Positions 24,167 to 39,208 are shown, counted from the stretch's first letter. The stretch: 64,000 nt of DNA from Hippasteria phrygiana (GCA_037893225.1 JAZGUH010000369.1:124001-188000), one strand, 5' to 3'. Translations and numbers: made by a program. The notes: generated by a model from the letters alone, not told the origin.

Positions 24167-25786
24167 GCAATTATGAATGAGTAAAGCAAGTCATACCCTA
24201 GGGAATTTGACAGGCATGGAGCAATAAATAGAAGGTAATATGCACACAGATGGTGGCCGGGAAGAAAATAAACATTGCGAGGTTTGAATTTTCTCCACAA
24301 GTGTTAACTCTAAGAAGCCGCCGATAATTGCAACATGTAGCGCCAGATCTAAGCTATCCATACATGTCAAAATTACTGAATTTGGTTTATATTTCATGCA
24401 ATTATGAATGAGTAAAGCAAGTCATACCCCAGGGAATTTGACAGGCATGGAGCAATAAATAGACGGTAACATGTACACAGATGTTGGCCGGAAAGAAAAT
24501 AAACATTGCGAGGTTTGAATTTTCTCCACAAGTTTTAACTCTAAGAAGCCGCCGATAATTGCAACATGTAGCGCCAGATCTAAGCTATCCATACATGTCA
24601 AAATTACTGAATTTGGTTGATATTTCATGCAATTATGAATGAGTAAAGCAAGTCCATACCCCAGGAAATTTGACATGCATGGAGCAATAAATAGACGGTA
24701 ACATGTACACAGATGTTGGCCGGAAAGTAAATAAACATTGCGAGGTTTGAATTTTCTCCACAAGTTTTAACTCTAAGAAGCCGCCGATAATTGCAACATG
24801 TAGCGCCAGATCTAAGCTATCCATACATGTCAAAATTACTGAATTTGGTTGATATTTCATGCAATTATGAATGAGTAAAGCAAGTCATACCCCAGGGAAT
24901 TTGACAGGCATGGAGCAATAAATAGAAGGTAATATGCACACAGATGTTGGCCGGAAAGAAAATAAACATTGCGAGGTTTGAATTTTCTCCACAAGTTTTA
25001 ACTCTAAGAAGCCGCCGATAATTGCAACATGTAGCGCCAGATCTAAGCTATCCATACATGTCAAAATTACTGAATTTGGTTGATATTTCATGCAATTATG
25101 AATGAGTAAAGCAAGTCCATACCCCAGGGAATTTGACAGGCATGGAGCAATAAATAGAAGGTAATATGCACACAGATGTTGGCCGGAAAGAAAATAAACA
25201 TTGCGAGGTTTGAATTTTCTCCACAAGTTTTAACTCTAAGAAGCCGCCGATAATTGCAACATGTAGCGCCAGATCTAAGCTATCCATACATGTCAAAATT
25301 ACTGAATTTGGTTGATATTTCATGCAATTATGAATGAGTAAAGCAAGTCATACCCTAGGGAATTTGACAGGCATGGAGCAATAAATAGAAGGTAATATGC
25401 ACACAGATGTTGGCCGGAAAGAAAATAAACATTGCGAGGTTTGAATTTTTCCCACAAGTTTTAACTCGAAGAAGCCGCCGATAATTGCAACATGTAGCGC
25501 CAGATCTAAGCTATCCATACATGTCAAAATTACTGAATTTGGTTGATATTTCATGCAATTATGAATGAGTAAAGCAAGTCCATACCCCAGGGAATTTGAC
25601 ATGCATGGAGCAATAAATAGACGGTAACATGTACACAGATGTTGGCCGGAAAGAAAATAAACATTGCGAGGTTTGAATTTTCTCCACAAGTTTTAACTCT
25701 AAGAAGCCGCCGATAATTGCAACATGTAGCGCCAGATCTAAGCTATCCATACATGTCAAAATTACTGAATTTGGTTGATATTTCAT
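24167..25786 (+). repeat. Seven-unit higher-order repeat, copy 2 (1620 bp)
   Basis: I found no difference from 22547-24166 on reading. All seven tags recur exactly 1620 bp downstream, including the rare gaatttttccc/aactcgaag unit. This is the most regular part of the window. Confidence 0.92.
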
Positions 25787-26480
25787 GCAATTATGAATGA
25801 GTAAAGCAAGTCATACCCTAGGGAATTTGACAGGCATGGAGCAATAAATAGAAGGTAATATGCACACAGATGGTGGCCGGGAAGAAAATAAACATTGCGA
25901 GGTTTGAATTTTCTCCACAAGTGTTAACTCTAAGAAGCCGCCGATAATTGCAACATGTAGCGCCAGATCTAAGCTATCCATACATGTCAAAATTACTGAA
26001 TTTGGTTTATATTTCATGCAATTATGAATGAGTAAAGCAAGTCATACCCCAGGGAATTTGACAGGCATGGAGCAATAAATAGACGGTAACATGTACACAG
26101 ATGTTGGCCGGAAAGAAAATAAACATTGCGAGGTTTGAATTTTCTCCACAAGTTTTAACTCTAAGAAGCCGCCGATAATTGCAACATGTAGCGCCAGATC
26201 TAAGCTATCCATACATGTCAAAATTACTGAATTTGGTTGATATTTCATGCAATTATGAATGAGTAAAGCAAGTCCATACCCCAGGAAATTTGACATGCAT
26301 GGAGCAATAAATAGACGGTAACATGTACACAGATGTTGGCCGGAAAGTAAATAAACATTGCGAGGTTTGAATTTTCTCCACAAGTTTTAACTCTAAGAAG
26401 CCGCCGATAATTGCAACATGTAGCGCCAGATCTAAGCTATCCATACATGTCAAAATTACTGAATTTGGTTGATATTTCAT
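25787..26480 (+). repeat. Seven-unit higher-order repeat, partial copy 3 (three units)
   Basis: The first three units (type D, S, L with caggaaatttgac) repeat the order again. The next unit, 26481-26711, is a gaaagtaat type A monomer that breaks the pattern. Confidence 0.9.
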
Positions 26481-29282
26481 GCAATTATGAATGAGTAAAG
26501 CAAGTCATACCCTAGGGAATTTGACAGGCATGGAGCAATAAATAGAAAGTAATATGCACACAGATGTTGGCCGGAAAGAAAATAAACATTGCGAGGTTTG
26601 AATTTTCTCCACAAGTTTTAACTCTAAGAAGCCGCCGATAATTGCAACATGTAGCGCCAGATCTAAGCTATCCATACATGTCAAAATTACTGAATTTGGT
26701 TGATATTTCATGCAATTATGAATGAGTAAAGCAAGTCATACCCTAGGGAATTTGACAGGCATGGAGCAATAAATAGAAGGTAATATGCACACAGATGTTG
26801 GCCGGAAAGAAAATAAACATTGCGAGGTTTGAATTTTCTCCACAAGTTTTAACTCTAAGAAGCCGCCGATAATTGCAACATGTAGCGCCAGATCTAAGCT
26901 ATCCATACATGTCAAAATTACTGAATTTTGTTGATATTTCATGCAATTATGAATGAGTAAAGCAAGTCATACCCTAGGGAATTTGACAGGCATGGAGCAA
27001 TAAATAGAAGGTAATATGCACACAGATGTTGGCCGGAAAGAAAATAAACATTGCGAGGTTTGAATTTTCTCCACAAGTTTTAACTCTAAGAAGCCGCCGA
27101 TAATTGCAACATGTAGCGCCAGATCTAAGCTATCCATACATGTCAAAATTACTGAATTTGGTTGATATTTCATGCAATTATGAATGAGTAAAGCAAGTCC
27201 ATACCCCAGGGAATTTGACATGCATGGAGCAATAAATAGACGGTAACATGTACACAGATGTTGGCCGGAAAGAAAATAAACATTGCGAGGTTTGAATTTT
27301 CTCCAGAAGTTTTAACTCTAAGAAGCCGCCGATAATTGCAACATGTAGCGCCAGATCTAAGCTATCCATACATGTCAAAATTACTGAATTTGGTTTATAT
27401 TTCATGCAATTATGAATGAGTAAAGCAAGTCCATACCCCAGGGAATTTGACAGGCATGGAGCAATAAATAGACGGTAACATGTACACAGATGTTGGCCGG
27501 AAAGAAAATAAACATTGCGAGGTTTGAATTTTCTCCACAAGTTTTAACTCTAAGAAGCCGCCGATAATTACAACATGTAGCGCCAGATCTAAGCTATCCA
27601 TACATGTCAAAATTACTGAATTTGGTTGATATTTCATGCAATTATGAATGAGTAAAGCAAGTCATACCCTAGGGAATTTGACAGGAATGGAGCAATAAAT
27701 AGAAGGTAATATGCACACAGATGTTGGCCGGAAAGAAAATAAACATTGCGAGGTTTGAATTTTCTCCACAAGTTTTAACTCTAAGAAGCCGCCGATAATT
27801 GCAACATGTAGCGCCAGATCTAAGCTATCCATACATGTCAAAATTACTGAATTTGGTTGATATTTCATGCAATTATGAATGAGTAAAGCAAGTCATACCC
27901 TAGGGAATTTGACAGGCATGGAGCAATAAATAGAAGGTAATATGCACACAGATGTTGGCCGGAAAGAAAATAAACATTGCGAGGTTTGAATTTTCTCCAC
28001 AAGTTTTAACTCTAAGAAGCCGCCGATAATTGCAACATGTAGCGCCAGATCTAAGCTATCCATACATGTCAAAATTACTGAATTTGGTTGATATTTCATG
28101 CAATTATGAATGAGTAAAGCAAGTCCATACCCCAGGGAATTTGACATGCATGGAGCAATAAATAGACGGTAACATGTACACAGATGTTGGCCGGAAAGAA
28201 AATAAACATTGCGAGGTTTGAATTTTCTCCACAAGTTTTAACTCTAAGAAGCCGCCGATAATTGCAACATGTAGCGCCAGATCTAAGCTATCCATACATG
28301 TCAAAATTACTGAATTTGGTTGATATTTCATGCAATTATGAATGAGTAAAGCAAGTCATACCCTAGGGAATTTGACAGGCATGGAGCAATAAATAGAAGG
28401 TAATATGCACACAGATGGTGGCCGGGAAGAAAATAAACATTGCGAGGTTTGAATTTTCTCCACAAGTGTTAACTCTAAGAAGCCGCCGATAATTGCAACA
28501 TGTAGCGCCAGATCTAAGCTATCCATACATGTCAAAATTACTGAATTTGGTTTATATTTCATGCAATTATGAATGAGTAAAGCAAGTCATACCCCAGGAA
28601 ATTTGACAGGCATGGAGCAATAAATAGACGGTAACATGTACACAGATGTTGGCCGGAAAGAAAATAAACATTGCGAGGTTTGAATTTTCTCCACAAGTTT
28701 TAACTCTAAGAAGCCGCCGATAATTGCAACATGTAGCGCCAGATCTAAGCTATCCATACATGTCAAAATTACTGAATTTGGTTGATATTTCATGCAATTA
28801 TGAATGAGTAAAGCAAGTCCATACCCCAGGGAATTTGACATGCATGGAGCAATAAATAGACGGTAACATGTACACAGATGTTGGCCGGAAAGTAAATAAA
28901 CATTGCGAGGTTTGAATTTTCTCCACAAGTTTTAACTCTAAGAAGCCGCCGATAATTGCAACATGTAGCGCCAGATCTAAGCTATCCATACATGTCAAAA
29001 TTACTGAATATGGTTGACATTTCATGCAATTATGAATGAGTAAAGCAAGTCATACCCTAGGGAATTTGACAGGCATGGAGCAATAAATAGAAAGTAATAT
29101 GCACACAGATGTTGGCCGGAAAGAAAATAAACATTGCGAGGTTTGAATTTTCTCCACAAGTTTTAACTCTAAGAAGCCGCCGATAATTGCAACATGTAGC
29201 GCCAGATCTAAGCTATCCATACATGTCAAAATTACTGAATTTGGTTGATATTTCATGCAATTATGAATGAGTAAAGCAAGTC
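26481..29282 (+). repeat. About twelve monomers, partly duplicated at 34118-35506
   Basis: The pattern is S S S L L S S L S S L S plus the start of the next unit. Units 26943-28331 match 34118-35506 (distance 7175 bp), sharing ctccagaag (27302-27310) and the aattacaac variant near 27567. Differences are ggtttat near 27393 here and gtcacaatt in the gacaggaatgg unit of the other copy. A unit ending aatatggttgacat near 29007-29020 is private. Confidence 0.85.
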
Positions 29283-32200
29283 ATACCCCAGGGAATTTGA
29301 CAGGCATGGAGCAATAAATAGAAGGTAATATGCACACAGATGTTGGCCGGAAAGAAAATAAACATTGCGAGGTTTGAATTTTCTCCACAAGTTTTAACTC
29401 TAAGAAGCCGCCGATAATTGCAACATGTAGCGCCAGATCTAAGCTATCCATACATGTCAAAATTACTGAATTTGGTTGATATTTCATGCAATTATGAATG
29501 AGTAAAGCAAGTCATACCCTAGGGAATTTGACAGGCATGGAGCAATAAATAGAAGGTAATATGCACACAGATGTTGGCCGGAAAGAAAATAAACATTGCG
29601 AGGTTTGAATTTTCTCCACAAGTTTTAACTCTAAGAAGCCGCTGATAATTGCAACATGTAGCGCCAGATCTAAGCTATCCATACATGTCAAAATTACTGA
29701 ATTTGGTTGATATTTCATGCAATTATGAATGAGTAAAGCAAGTCCATACCCCAGGGAATTTGACATGCATGGAGCAATAAATAGACGGTAACATGTACAC
29801 AGATGTTGGCCGGAAAGAAAATAAACATTGCGAGGTTTGAATTTTCTCCACAAGTTTTAACTCTAAGAAGCCGCCGATAATTGCAACATGTAGCGCCAGA
29901 TCTAAGCTATCCATACATGTCAAAATTACTGAATTTGGTTGATATTTCATGCAATTATGAATGAGTAAAGCAAGTCCATACCCCAGGGAATTGGACAGGC
30001 ATGGAGCAATAAATAAAAGGTAATCTGCACACAGATGTTGGCCGGAAAGAAAATAAACATTGCGAGGTTTGAATTTTCTCCACAAAATTTAACTCTAAGA
30101 AGCCGCCGATAATTGCAACATGTAGCGCCAGATCTAAGCTATCCATACATGTCAAAATTACTGAATTTGGTTGATATTTCATGCAATTATGAATGAGTAA
30201 AGCAAGTCATACCCTAGGGAATTTGACAGGCATGGAGCAATAAATAGAAGGTAATATGCACACAGATGGTGGCCGGGAAGAAAATAAACATTGCGAGGTT
30301 TGAATTTTCTCCACAAGTGTTAACTCTAAGAAGCCGCCGATAATTGCAACATGTAGCGCCAGATCTAAGCTATCCATACATGTCAAAATTACTGAATTTG
30401 GTTTATATTTCATGCAATTATGAATGAGTAAAGCAAGTCATACCCCAGGGAATTTGACAGGCATGGAGCAATAAATAGACGGTAACATGTACACAGATGT
30501 TGGCCGGAAAGAAAATAAACATTGCGAGGTTTGAATTTTCTCCACAAGTTTTAACTCTAAGAAGCCGCCGATAATTGCAACATGTAGCGCCAGATCTAAG
30601 CTATCCATACATGTCAAAATTACTGAATTTGGTTGATATTTCATGCAATTATGAATGAGTAAAGCAAGTCCATACCCCAGGGAATTTGACATGCATGGAG
30701 CAATAAATAGACGGTAACATGTACACAGATGTTGGCCGGAAAGTAAATAAACATTGCGAGGTTTGAATTTTCTCCACAAGTTTTAACTCTAAGAAGCCGC
30801 CGATAATTGCAACATGTAGCGCCAGATCTAAGCTATCCATACATGTCAAAATTACTGAATTTGGTTGATATTTCATGCAATTATGAATGAGTAAAGCAAG
30901 TCATACCCTAGGGAATTTGACAGGCATGGAGCAATAAATAGAAAGTAATATGCACACAGATGTTGGCCGGAAAGAAAATAAACATTGCGAGGTTTGAATT
31001 TTCTCCACAAGTTTTAACTCTAAGAAGCCGCCGATAATTGCAACATGTAGCGCCAGATCTAAGCTATCCATACATGTCAAAATTACTGAATTTGGTTGAT
31101 ATTTCATGCAATTATGAATGAGTAAAGCAAGTCATACCCTAGGGAATTTGACAGGCATGGAGCAATAAATAGAAGGTAATATGCACACAGATGTTGGCCG
31201 GAAAGAAAATAAACATTGCGAGGTTTGAATTTTCTCCACAAGTTTTAACTCTAAGAAGCCGCCGATAATTGCAACATGTAGCGCCAGATCTAAGCTATCC
31301 ATACATGTCAAAATTACTGAATTTGGTTGATATTTCATGCAATTATGAATGAGTAAAGCAAGTCCATACCCCAGGGAATTTGACATGCATGGAGCAATAA
31401 ATAGACGGTAACATGTACACAGATGTTGGCCGGAAAGAAAATAAACATTGCGAGGTTTGAATTTTCTCCACAAAATTTAACTCTAAGAAGCCGCCGATAA
31501 TTGCAACATGTAGCGCCAGATCTAAGCTATCCATACATGTCAAAATTACTGAATTTGGTTGATATTTCATGCAATTATGAATGAGTAAAGCAAGTCATAC
31601 CCTAGGGAATTTGACAGGCATGGAGCAATAAATAGAAGGTAATATGCACACAGATGGTGGCCGGGAAGAAAATAAACATTGCGAGGTTTGAATTTTCTCC
31701 ACAAGTGTTAACTCTAAGAAGCCGCCGATAATTGCAACATGTAGCGCCAGATCTAAGCTATCCATACATGTCAAAATTACTGAATTTGGTTTATATTTCA
31801 TGCAATTATGAATGAGTAAAGCAAGTCATACCCCAGGGAATTTGACAGGCATGGAGCAATAAATAGACGGTAACATGTACACAGATGTTGGCCGGAAAGA
31901 AAATAAACATTGCGAGGTTTGAATTTTCTCCACAAGTTTTAACTCTAAGAAGCCGCCGATAATTGCAACATGTAGCGCCAGATCTAAGCTATCCATACAT
32001 GTCAAAATTACTGAATTTGGTTGATATTTCATGCAATTATGAATGAGTAAAGCAAGTCCATACCCCAGGGAATTTGACATGCATGGAGCAATAAATAGAC
32101 GGTAACATGTACACAGATGTTGGCCGGAAAGTAAATAAACATTGCGAGGTTTGAATTTTCTCCACAAGTTTTAACTCTAAGAAGCCGCCGATAATTGCAA

Positions 32201-32726
32201 CATGTAGCGCCAGATCTAAGCTATCCATACATGTCAAAATTACTGAATTTGGTTGATATTTCATGCAATTATGAATGAGTAAAGCAAGTCATACCCTAGG
32301 GAATTTGACAGGCATGGAGCAATAAATAGAAAGTAATATGCACACAGATGTTGGCCGGAAAGAAAATAAACATTGCGAGGTTTGAATTTTCTCCACAAGT
32401 TTTAACTCTAAGAAGCCGCCGATAATTGCAACATGTAGCGCCAGATCTAAGCTATCCATACATGTCAAAATTACTGAATTTGGTTGATATTTCATGCAAT
32501 TATGAATGAGTAAAGCAAGTCATACCCTAGGGAATTTGACAGGCATGGAGCAATAAATAGAAGGTAATATGCACACAGATGTTGGCCGGAAAGAAAATAA
32601 ACATTGCGAGGTTTGAATTTTCTCCACAAGTTTTAACTCTAAGAAGCCGCCGATAATTGCAACATGTAGCGCCAGATCTAAGCTATCCATACATGTCAAA
32701 ATTACTGAATTTGGTTGATATTTCAT
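29283..32726 (+). repeat. Long block, about 15 units, copy 1 (3.44 kb)
   Basis: It matches 35765-39208 at a distance of 6482 bp. Shared tags in order are gccgctgat (29639-29647), ggaattggacagg (29989-30000), cacaaaattt (near 30082 and 31471) and two type D units 1388 bp apart (30183 and 31571). Internally, units 30183-31570 repeat as six-unit 31571-32726 plus neighbours, so smaller duplication is nested in the larger one. Confidence 0.88.
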
Positions 32727-34117
32727 GCAATTATAAATGAGTAAAGCAAGTCCATACCCCAGGGAATTTGACGTGCATGGAGCAATAAATAGACGGTAAC
32801 ATGTACACAGATGTTGGCCGGAAAGAAAATAAACATTGCGAGGTTTGAATTTTCTCCACAAGTTTTAACTCTAAGAAGCCGCCGATAATTGCAACATGTA
32901 GCGCCAGATCTAAGCTATCCATACATGTCAAAATTACTGAATTTGGTTGATATTTCATGCAATTATAAATGAGTAAAGCAAGTCCATACCCCAGGGAATT
33001 TGACATGCATGGAGCAATAAATAGACGGTAACATGTACACAGATGTTGGCCGGAAAGAAAATAAACATTGCGAGGTTTGAATTTTCTCCACAAGTTTTAA
33101 CTCTAAGAAGCCGCCGATAATTGCAACATGTAGCGCCAGATCTAAGCTATCCATACATGTCAAAATTACTGAATTTTGTTGATATTTCATGCAATTATGA
33201 ATGAGTAAAGCAAGTCATACCCTAGGGAATTTGACAGGCATGGAGCAATAAATAGAAGGTAATATGCACACAGATGTTGGCCGGAAAGAAAATAAACATT
33301 GCGAGGTTTGAATTTTCTCCACAAGTTTTAACTCTAAGAAGCCGCCGATAATTGCAACATGTAGCGCCAGATCTAAGCTATCCATACATGTCAAAATTAC
33401 TGAATTTGGTTGATATTTCATGCAATTATAAATGAGTAAAGCAAGTCCATACCCCAGGGAATTTGACAGGCATGGAGCAATAAATAGAAGGTAATATGCA
33501 CACAGATGTTGGCCGGAAAGAAAATAAACATTGCGAGGTTTGAATTTTCTCCACAAGTTTTAACTCTAAGAAGCCGCCGATAATTGCAACATGTAGCGCC
33601 AGATCTAAGCTATCCATACATGTCAAAATTACTGAATTTGGTTGATATTTCATGCAATTATAAATGAGTAAAGCAAGTCCATACCCCAGGGAATTTGACG
33701 TGCATGGAGCAATAAATAGACGGTAACATGTACACAGATGTTGGCCGGAAAGAAAATAAACATTGCGAGGTTTGAATTTTCTCCACAAGTTTTAACTCTA
33801 AGAAGCCGCCGATAATTGCAACATGTAGCGCCAGATCTAAGCTATCCATACATGTCAAAATTACTGAATTTGGTTGATATTTCATGCAATTATAAATGAG
33901 TAAAGCAAGTCCATACCCCAGGGAATTTGACATGCATGGAGCAATAAATAGACGGTAACATGTACACAGATGTTGGCCGGAAAGAAAATAAACATTGCGA
34001 GGTTTGAATTTTCTCCACAAGTTTTAACTCTAAGAAGCCGCCGATAATTGCAACATGTAGCGCCAGATCTAAGCTATCCATACATGTCAAAATTACTGAA
34101 TTTTGTTGATATTTCAT
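32727..34117 (+). repeat. Six monomers with a nested 927-bp duplication (L L S L L L)
   Basis: An L unit with gacgtgcatgg (32772) followed by an L unit ending in gaattttgttg recurs four units later (33654-34117, gacgtgcatgg near 33699). Each L unit in this stretch has ataaatgag at its head. Confidence 0.86.
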
Positions 34118-35764
34118 GCAATTATGAATGAGTAAAGCAAGTCATACCCTAGGGAATTTGACAGGCATGGAGCAATAAATAGAAGGTAATATGCACACAG
34201 ATGTTGGCCGGAAAGAAAATAAACATTGCGAGGTTTGAATTTTCTCCACAAGTTTTAACTCTAAGAAGCCGCCGATAATTGCAACATGTAGCGCCAGATC
34301 TAAGCTATCCATACATGTCAAAATTACTGAATTTGGTTGATATTTCATGCAATTATGAATGAGTAAAGCAAGTCCATACCCCAGGGAATTTGACATGCAT
34401 GGAGCAATAAATAGACGGTAACATGTACACAGATGTTGGCCGGAAAGAAAATAAACATTGCGAGGTTTGAATTTTCTCCAGAAGTTTTAACTCTAAGAAG
34501 CCGCCGATAATTGCAACATGTAGCGCCAGATCTAAGCTATCCATACATGTCAAAATTACTGAATTTGGTTGATATTTCATGCAATTATGAATGAGTAAAG
34601 CAAGTCCATACCCCAGGGAATTTGACAGGCATGGAGCAATAAATAGACGGTAACATGTACACAGATGTTGGCCGGAAAGAAAATAAACATTGCGAGGTTT
34701 GAATTTTCTCCACAAGTTTTAACTCTAAGAAGCCGCCGATAATTACAACATGTAGCGCCAGATCTAAGCTATCCATACATGTCAAAATTACTGAATTTGG
34801 TTGATATTTCATGCAATTATGAATGAGTAAAGCAAGTCATACCCTAGGGAATTTGACAGGAATGGAGCAATAAATAGAAGGTAATATGCACACAGATGTT
34901 GGCCGGAAAGAAAATAAACATTGCGAGGTTTGAATTTTCTCCACAAGTTTTAACTCTAAGAAGCCGCCGATAATTGCAACATGTAGCGCCAGATCTAAGC
35001 TATCCATACATGTCACAATTACTGAATTTGGTTGATATTTCATGCAATTATGAATGAGTAAAGCAAGTCATACCCTAGGGAATTTGACAGGCATGGAGCA
35101 ATAAATAGAAGGTAATATGCACACAGATGTTGGCCGGAAAGAAAATAAACGTTGCGAGGTTTGAATTTTCTCCACAAGTTTTAACTCTAAGAAGCCGCCG
35201 ATAATTGCAACATGTAGCGCCAGATCTAAGCTATCCATACATGTCAAAATTACTGAATTTGGTTGATATTTCATGCAATTATGAATGAGTAAAGCAAGTC
35301 CATACCCCAGGGAATTTGACATGCATGGAGCAATAAATAGACGGTAACATGTACACAGATGTTGGCCGGAAAGAAAATAAACATTGCGAGGTTTGAATTT
35401 TCTCCACAAGTTTTAACTCTAAGAAGCCGCCGATAATTGCAACATGTAGCGCCAGATCTAAGCTATCCATACATGTCAAAATTACTGAATTTGGTTGATA
35501 TTTCATGCAATTATGAATGAGTAAAGCAAGTCATACCCCAGGGAATTTGACAGGCATGGAGCAATAAATAGAAGGTAATATGCACACAGATGTTGGCCGG
35601 AAAGAAAATAAACATTGCGAGGTTTGAATTTTCTCCACAAGTTTTAACTCTAAGAAGCCGCCGATAATTGCAACATGTAGCGCCAGATCTAAGCTATCCA
35701 TACATGTCAAAATTACTGAATTTGGTTGATATTTCATGCAATTATGAATGAGTAAAGCAAGTCC
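34118..35764 (+). repeat. About seven monomers, copy of 26943-28331 plus linker
   Basis: The pattern S L L S S L S matches the upstream segment 7175 bp away for its first six units. A private gttgcgagg change sits at about 35150. The last S unit (35507-35737) begins a stretch of four units that recurs at 46847-47772 (distance 11340 bp). Confidence 0.84.
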
Positions 35765-38700
35765 ATACCCCAGGGAATTTGACAGGCATGGAGCAATAAA
35801 TAGAAGGTAATATGCACACAGATGTTGGCCGGAAAGAAAATAAACATTGCGAGGTTTGAATTTTCTCCACAAGTTTTAACTCTAAGAAGCCGCCGATAAT
35901 TGCAACATGTAGCGCCAGATCTAAGCTATCCATACATGTCAAAATTACTGAATTTGGTTGATATTTCATGCAATTATGAATGAGTAAAGCAAGTCATACC
36001 CTAGGGAATTTGACAGGCATGGAGCAATAAATAGAAGGTAATATGCACACAGATGTTGGCCGGAAAGAAAATAAACATTGCGAGGTTTGAATTTTCTCCA
36101 CAAGTTTTAACTCTAAGAAGCCGCTGATAATTGCAACATGTAGCGCCAGATCTAAGCTATCCATACATGTCAAAATTACTGAATTTGGTTGATATTTCAT
36201 GCAATTATGAATGAGTAAAGCAAGTCCATACCCCAGGGAATTTGACATGCATGGAGCAATAAATAGACGGTAACATGTACACAGATGTTGGCCGGAAAGA
36301 AAATAAACATTGCGAGGTTTGAATTTTCTCCACAAGTTTTAACTCTAAGAAGCCGCCGATAATTGCAACATGTAGCGCCAGATCTAAGCTATCCATACAT
36401 GTCAAAATTACTGAATTTGGTTGATATTTCATGCAATTATGAATGAGTAAAGCAAGTCCATACCCCAGGGAATTGGACAGGCATGGAGCAATAAATAAAA
36501 GGTAATCTGCACACAGATGTTGGCCGGAAAGAAAATAAACATTGCGAGGTTTGAATTTTCTCCACAAAATTTAACTCTAAGAAGCCGCCGATAATTGCAA
36601 CATGTAGCGCCAGATCTAAGCTATCCATACATGTCAAAATTACTGAATTTGGTTGATATTTCATGCAATTATGAATGAGTAAAGCAAGTCATACCCTAGG
36701 GAATTTGACAGGCATGGAGCAATAAATAGAAGGTAATATGCACACAGATGGTGGCCGGGAAGAAAATAAACATTGCGAGGTTTGAATTTTCTCCACAAGT
36801 GTTAACTCTAAGAAGCCGCCGATAATTGCAACATGTAGCGCCAGATCTAAGCTATCCATACATGTCAAAATTACTGAATTTGGTTTATATTTCATGCAAT
36901 TATGAATGAGTAAAGCAAGTCATACCCCAGGGAATTTGACAGGCATGGAGCAATAAATAGACGGTAACATGTACACAGATGTTGGCCGGAAAGAAAATAA
37001 ACATTGCGAGGTTTGAATTTTCTCCACAAGTTTTAACTCTAAGAAGCCGCCGATAATTGCAACATGTAGCGCCAGATCTAAGCTATCCATACATGTCAAA
37101 ATTACTGAATTTGGTTGATATTTCATGCAATTATGAATGAGTAAAGCAAGTCCATACCCCAGGGAATTTGACATGCATGGAGCAATAAATAGACGGTAAC
37201 ATGTACACAGATGTTGGCCGGAAAGTAAATAAACATTGCGAGGTTTGAATTTTCTCCACAAGTTTTAACTCTAAGAAGCCGCCGATAATTGCAACATGTA
37301 GCGCCAGATCTAAGCTATCCATACATGTCAAAATTACTGAATTTGGTTGATATTTCATGCAATTATGAATGAGTAAAGCAAGTCATACCCTAGGGAATTT
37401 GACAGGCATGGAGCAATAAATAGAAAGTAATATGCACACAGATGTTGGCCGGAAAGAAAATAAACATTGCGAGGTTTGAATTTTCTCCACAAGTTTTAAC
37501 TCTAAGAAGCCGCCGATAATTGCAACATGTAGCGCCAGATCTAAGCTATCCATACATGTCAAAATTACTGAATTTGGTTGATATTTCATGCAATTATGAA
37601 TGAGTAAAGCAAGTCATACCCTAGGGAATTTGACAGGCATGGAGCAATAAATAGAAGGTAATATGCACACAGATGTTGGCCGGAAAGAAAATAAACATTG
37701 CGAGGTTTGAATTTTCTCCACAAGTTTTAACTCTAAGAAGTTGCCGATAATTGCAACATGTAGCGCCAGATCTAAGCTATCCATACATGTCAAAATTACT
37801 GAATTTGGTTGATATTTCATGCAATTATGAATGAGTAAAGCAAGTCCATACCCCAGGGAATTTGACATGCATGGAGCAATAAATAGACGGTAACATGTAC
37901 ACAGATGTTGGCCGGAAAGAAAATAAACATTGCGAGGTTTGAATTTTCTCCACAAAATTTAACTCTAAGAAGCCGCCGATAATTGCAACATGTAGCGCCA
38001 GATCTAAGCTATCCATACATGTCAAAATTACTGAATTTGGTTGATATTTCATGCAATTATGAATGAGTAAAGCAAGTCATACCCTAGGGAATTTGACAGG
38101 CATGGAGCAATAAATAGAAGGTAATATGCACACAGATGGTGGCCGGGAAGAAAATAAACATTGCGAGGTTTGAATTTTCTCCACAAGTGTTAACTCTAAG
38201 AAGCCGCCGATAATTGCAACATGTAGCGCCAGATCTAAGCTATCCATACATGTCAAAATTACTGAATTTGGTTTATATTTCATGCAATTATGAATGAGTA
38301 AAGCAAGTCATACCCCAGGGAATTTGACAGGCATGGAGCAATAAATAGACGGTAACATGTACACAGATGTTGGCCGGAAAGAAAATAAACATTGCGAGGT
38401 TTGAATTTTCTCCACAAGTTTTAACTCTAAGAAGCCGCCGATAATTGCAACATGTAGCGCCAGATCTAAGCTATCCATACATGTCAAAATTACTGAATTT
38501 GGTTGATATTTCATGCAATTATGAATGAGTAAAGCAAGTCCATACCCCAGGGAATTTGACATGCATGGAGCAATAAATAGACGGTAACATGTACACAGAT
38601 GTTGGCCGGAAAGTAAATAAACATTGCGAGGTTTGAATTTTCTCCACAAGTTTTAACTCTAAGAAGCCGCCGATAATTGCAACATGTAGCGCCAGATCTA

Positions 38701-39208
38701 AGCTATCCATACATGTCAAAATTACTGAATTTGGTTGATATTTCATGCAATTATGAATGAGTAAAGCAAGTCATACCCTAGGGAATTTGACAGGCATGGA
38801 GCAATAAATAGAAAGTAATATGCACACAGATGTTGGCCGGAAAGAAAATAAACATTGCGAGGTTTGAATTTTCTCCACAAGTTTTAACTCTAAGAAGCCG
38901 CCGATAATTGCAACATGTAGCGCCAGATCTAAGCTATCCATACATGTCAAAATTACTGAATTTGGTTGATATTTCATGCAATTATGAATGAGTAAAGCAA
39001 GTCATACCCTAGGGAATTTGACAGGCATGGAGCAATAAATAGAAGGTAATATGCACACAGATGTTGGCCGGAAAGAAAATAAACATTGCGAGGTTTGAAT
39101 TTTCTCCACAAGTTTTAACTCTAAGAAGCCGCCGATAATTGCAACATGTAGCGCCAGATCTAAGCTATCCATACATGTCAAAATTACTGAATTTGGTTGA
39201 TATTTCAT
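35765..39208 (+). repeat. Long block, about 15 units, copy 2 (3.44 kb)
   Basis: This is a copy of 29283-32726 at a distance of 6482 bp, with the same order of type D, cacaaaattt, ggaattggacagg and gccgctgat units. A difference is aagttgccgat near 37740 in place of aagccgccgat. The left boundary falls inside a unit head: the copy uses gtccatacc where the first uses gtcatacc. Confidence 0.88.
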
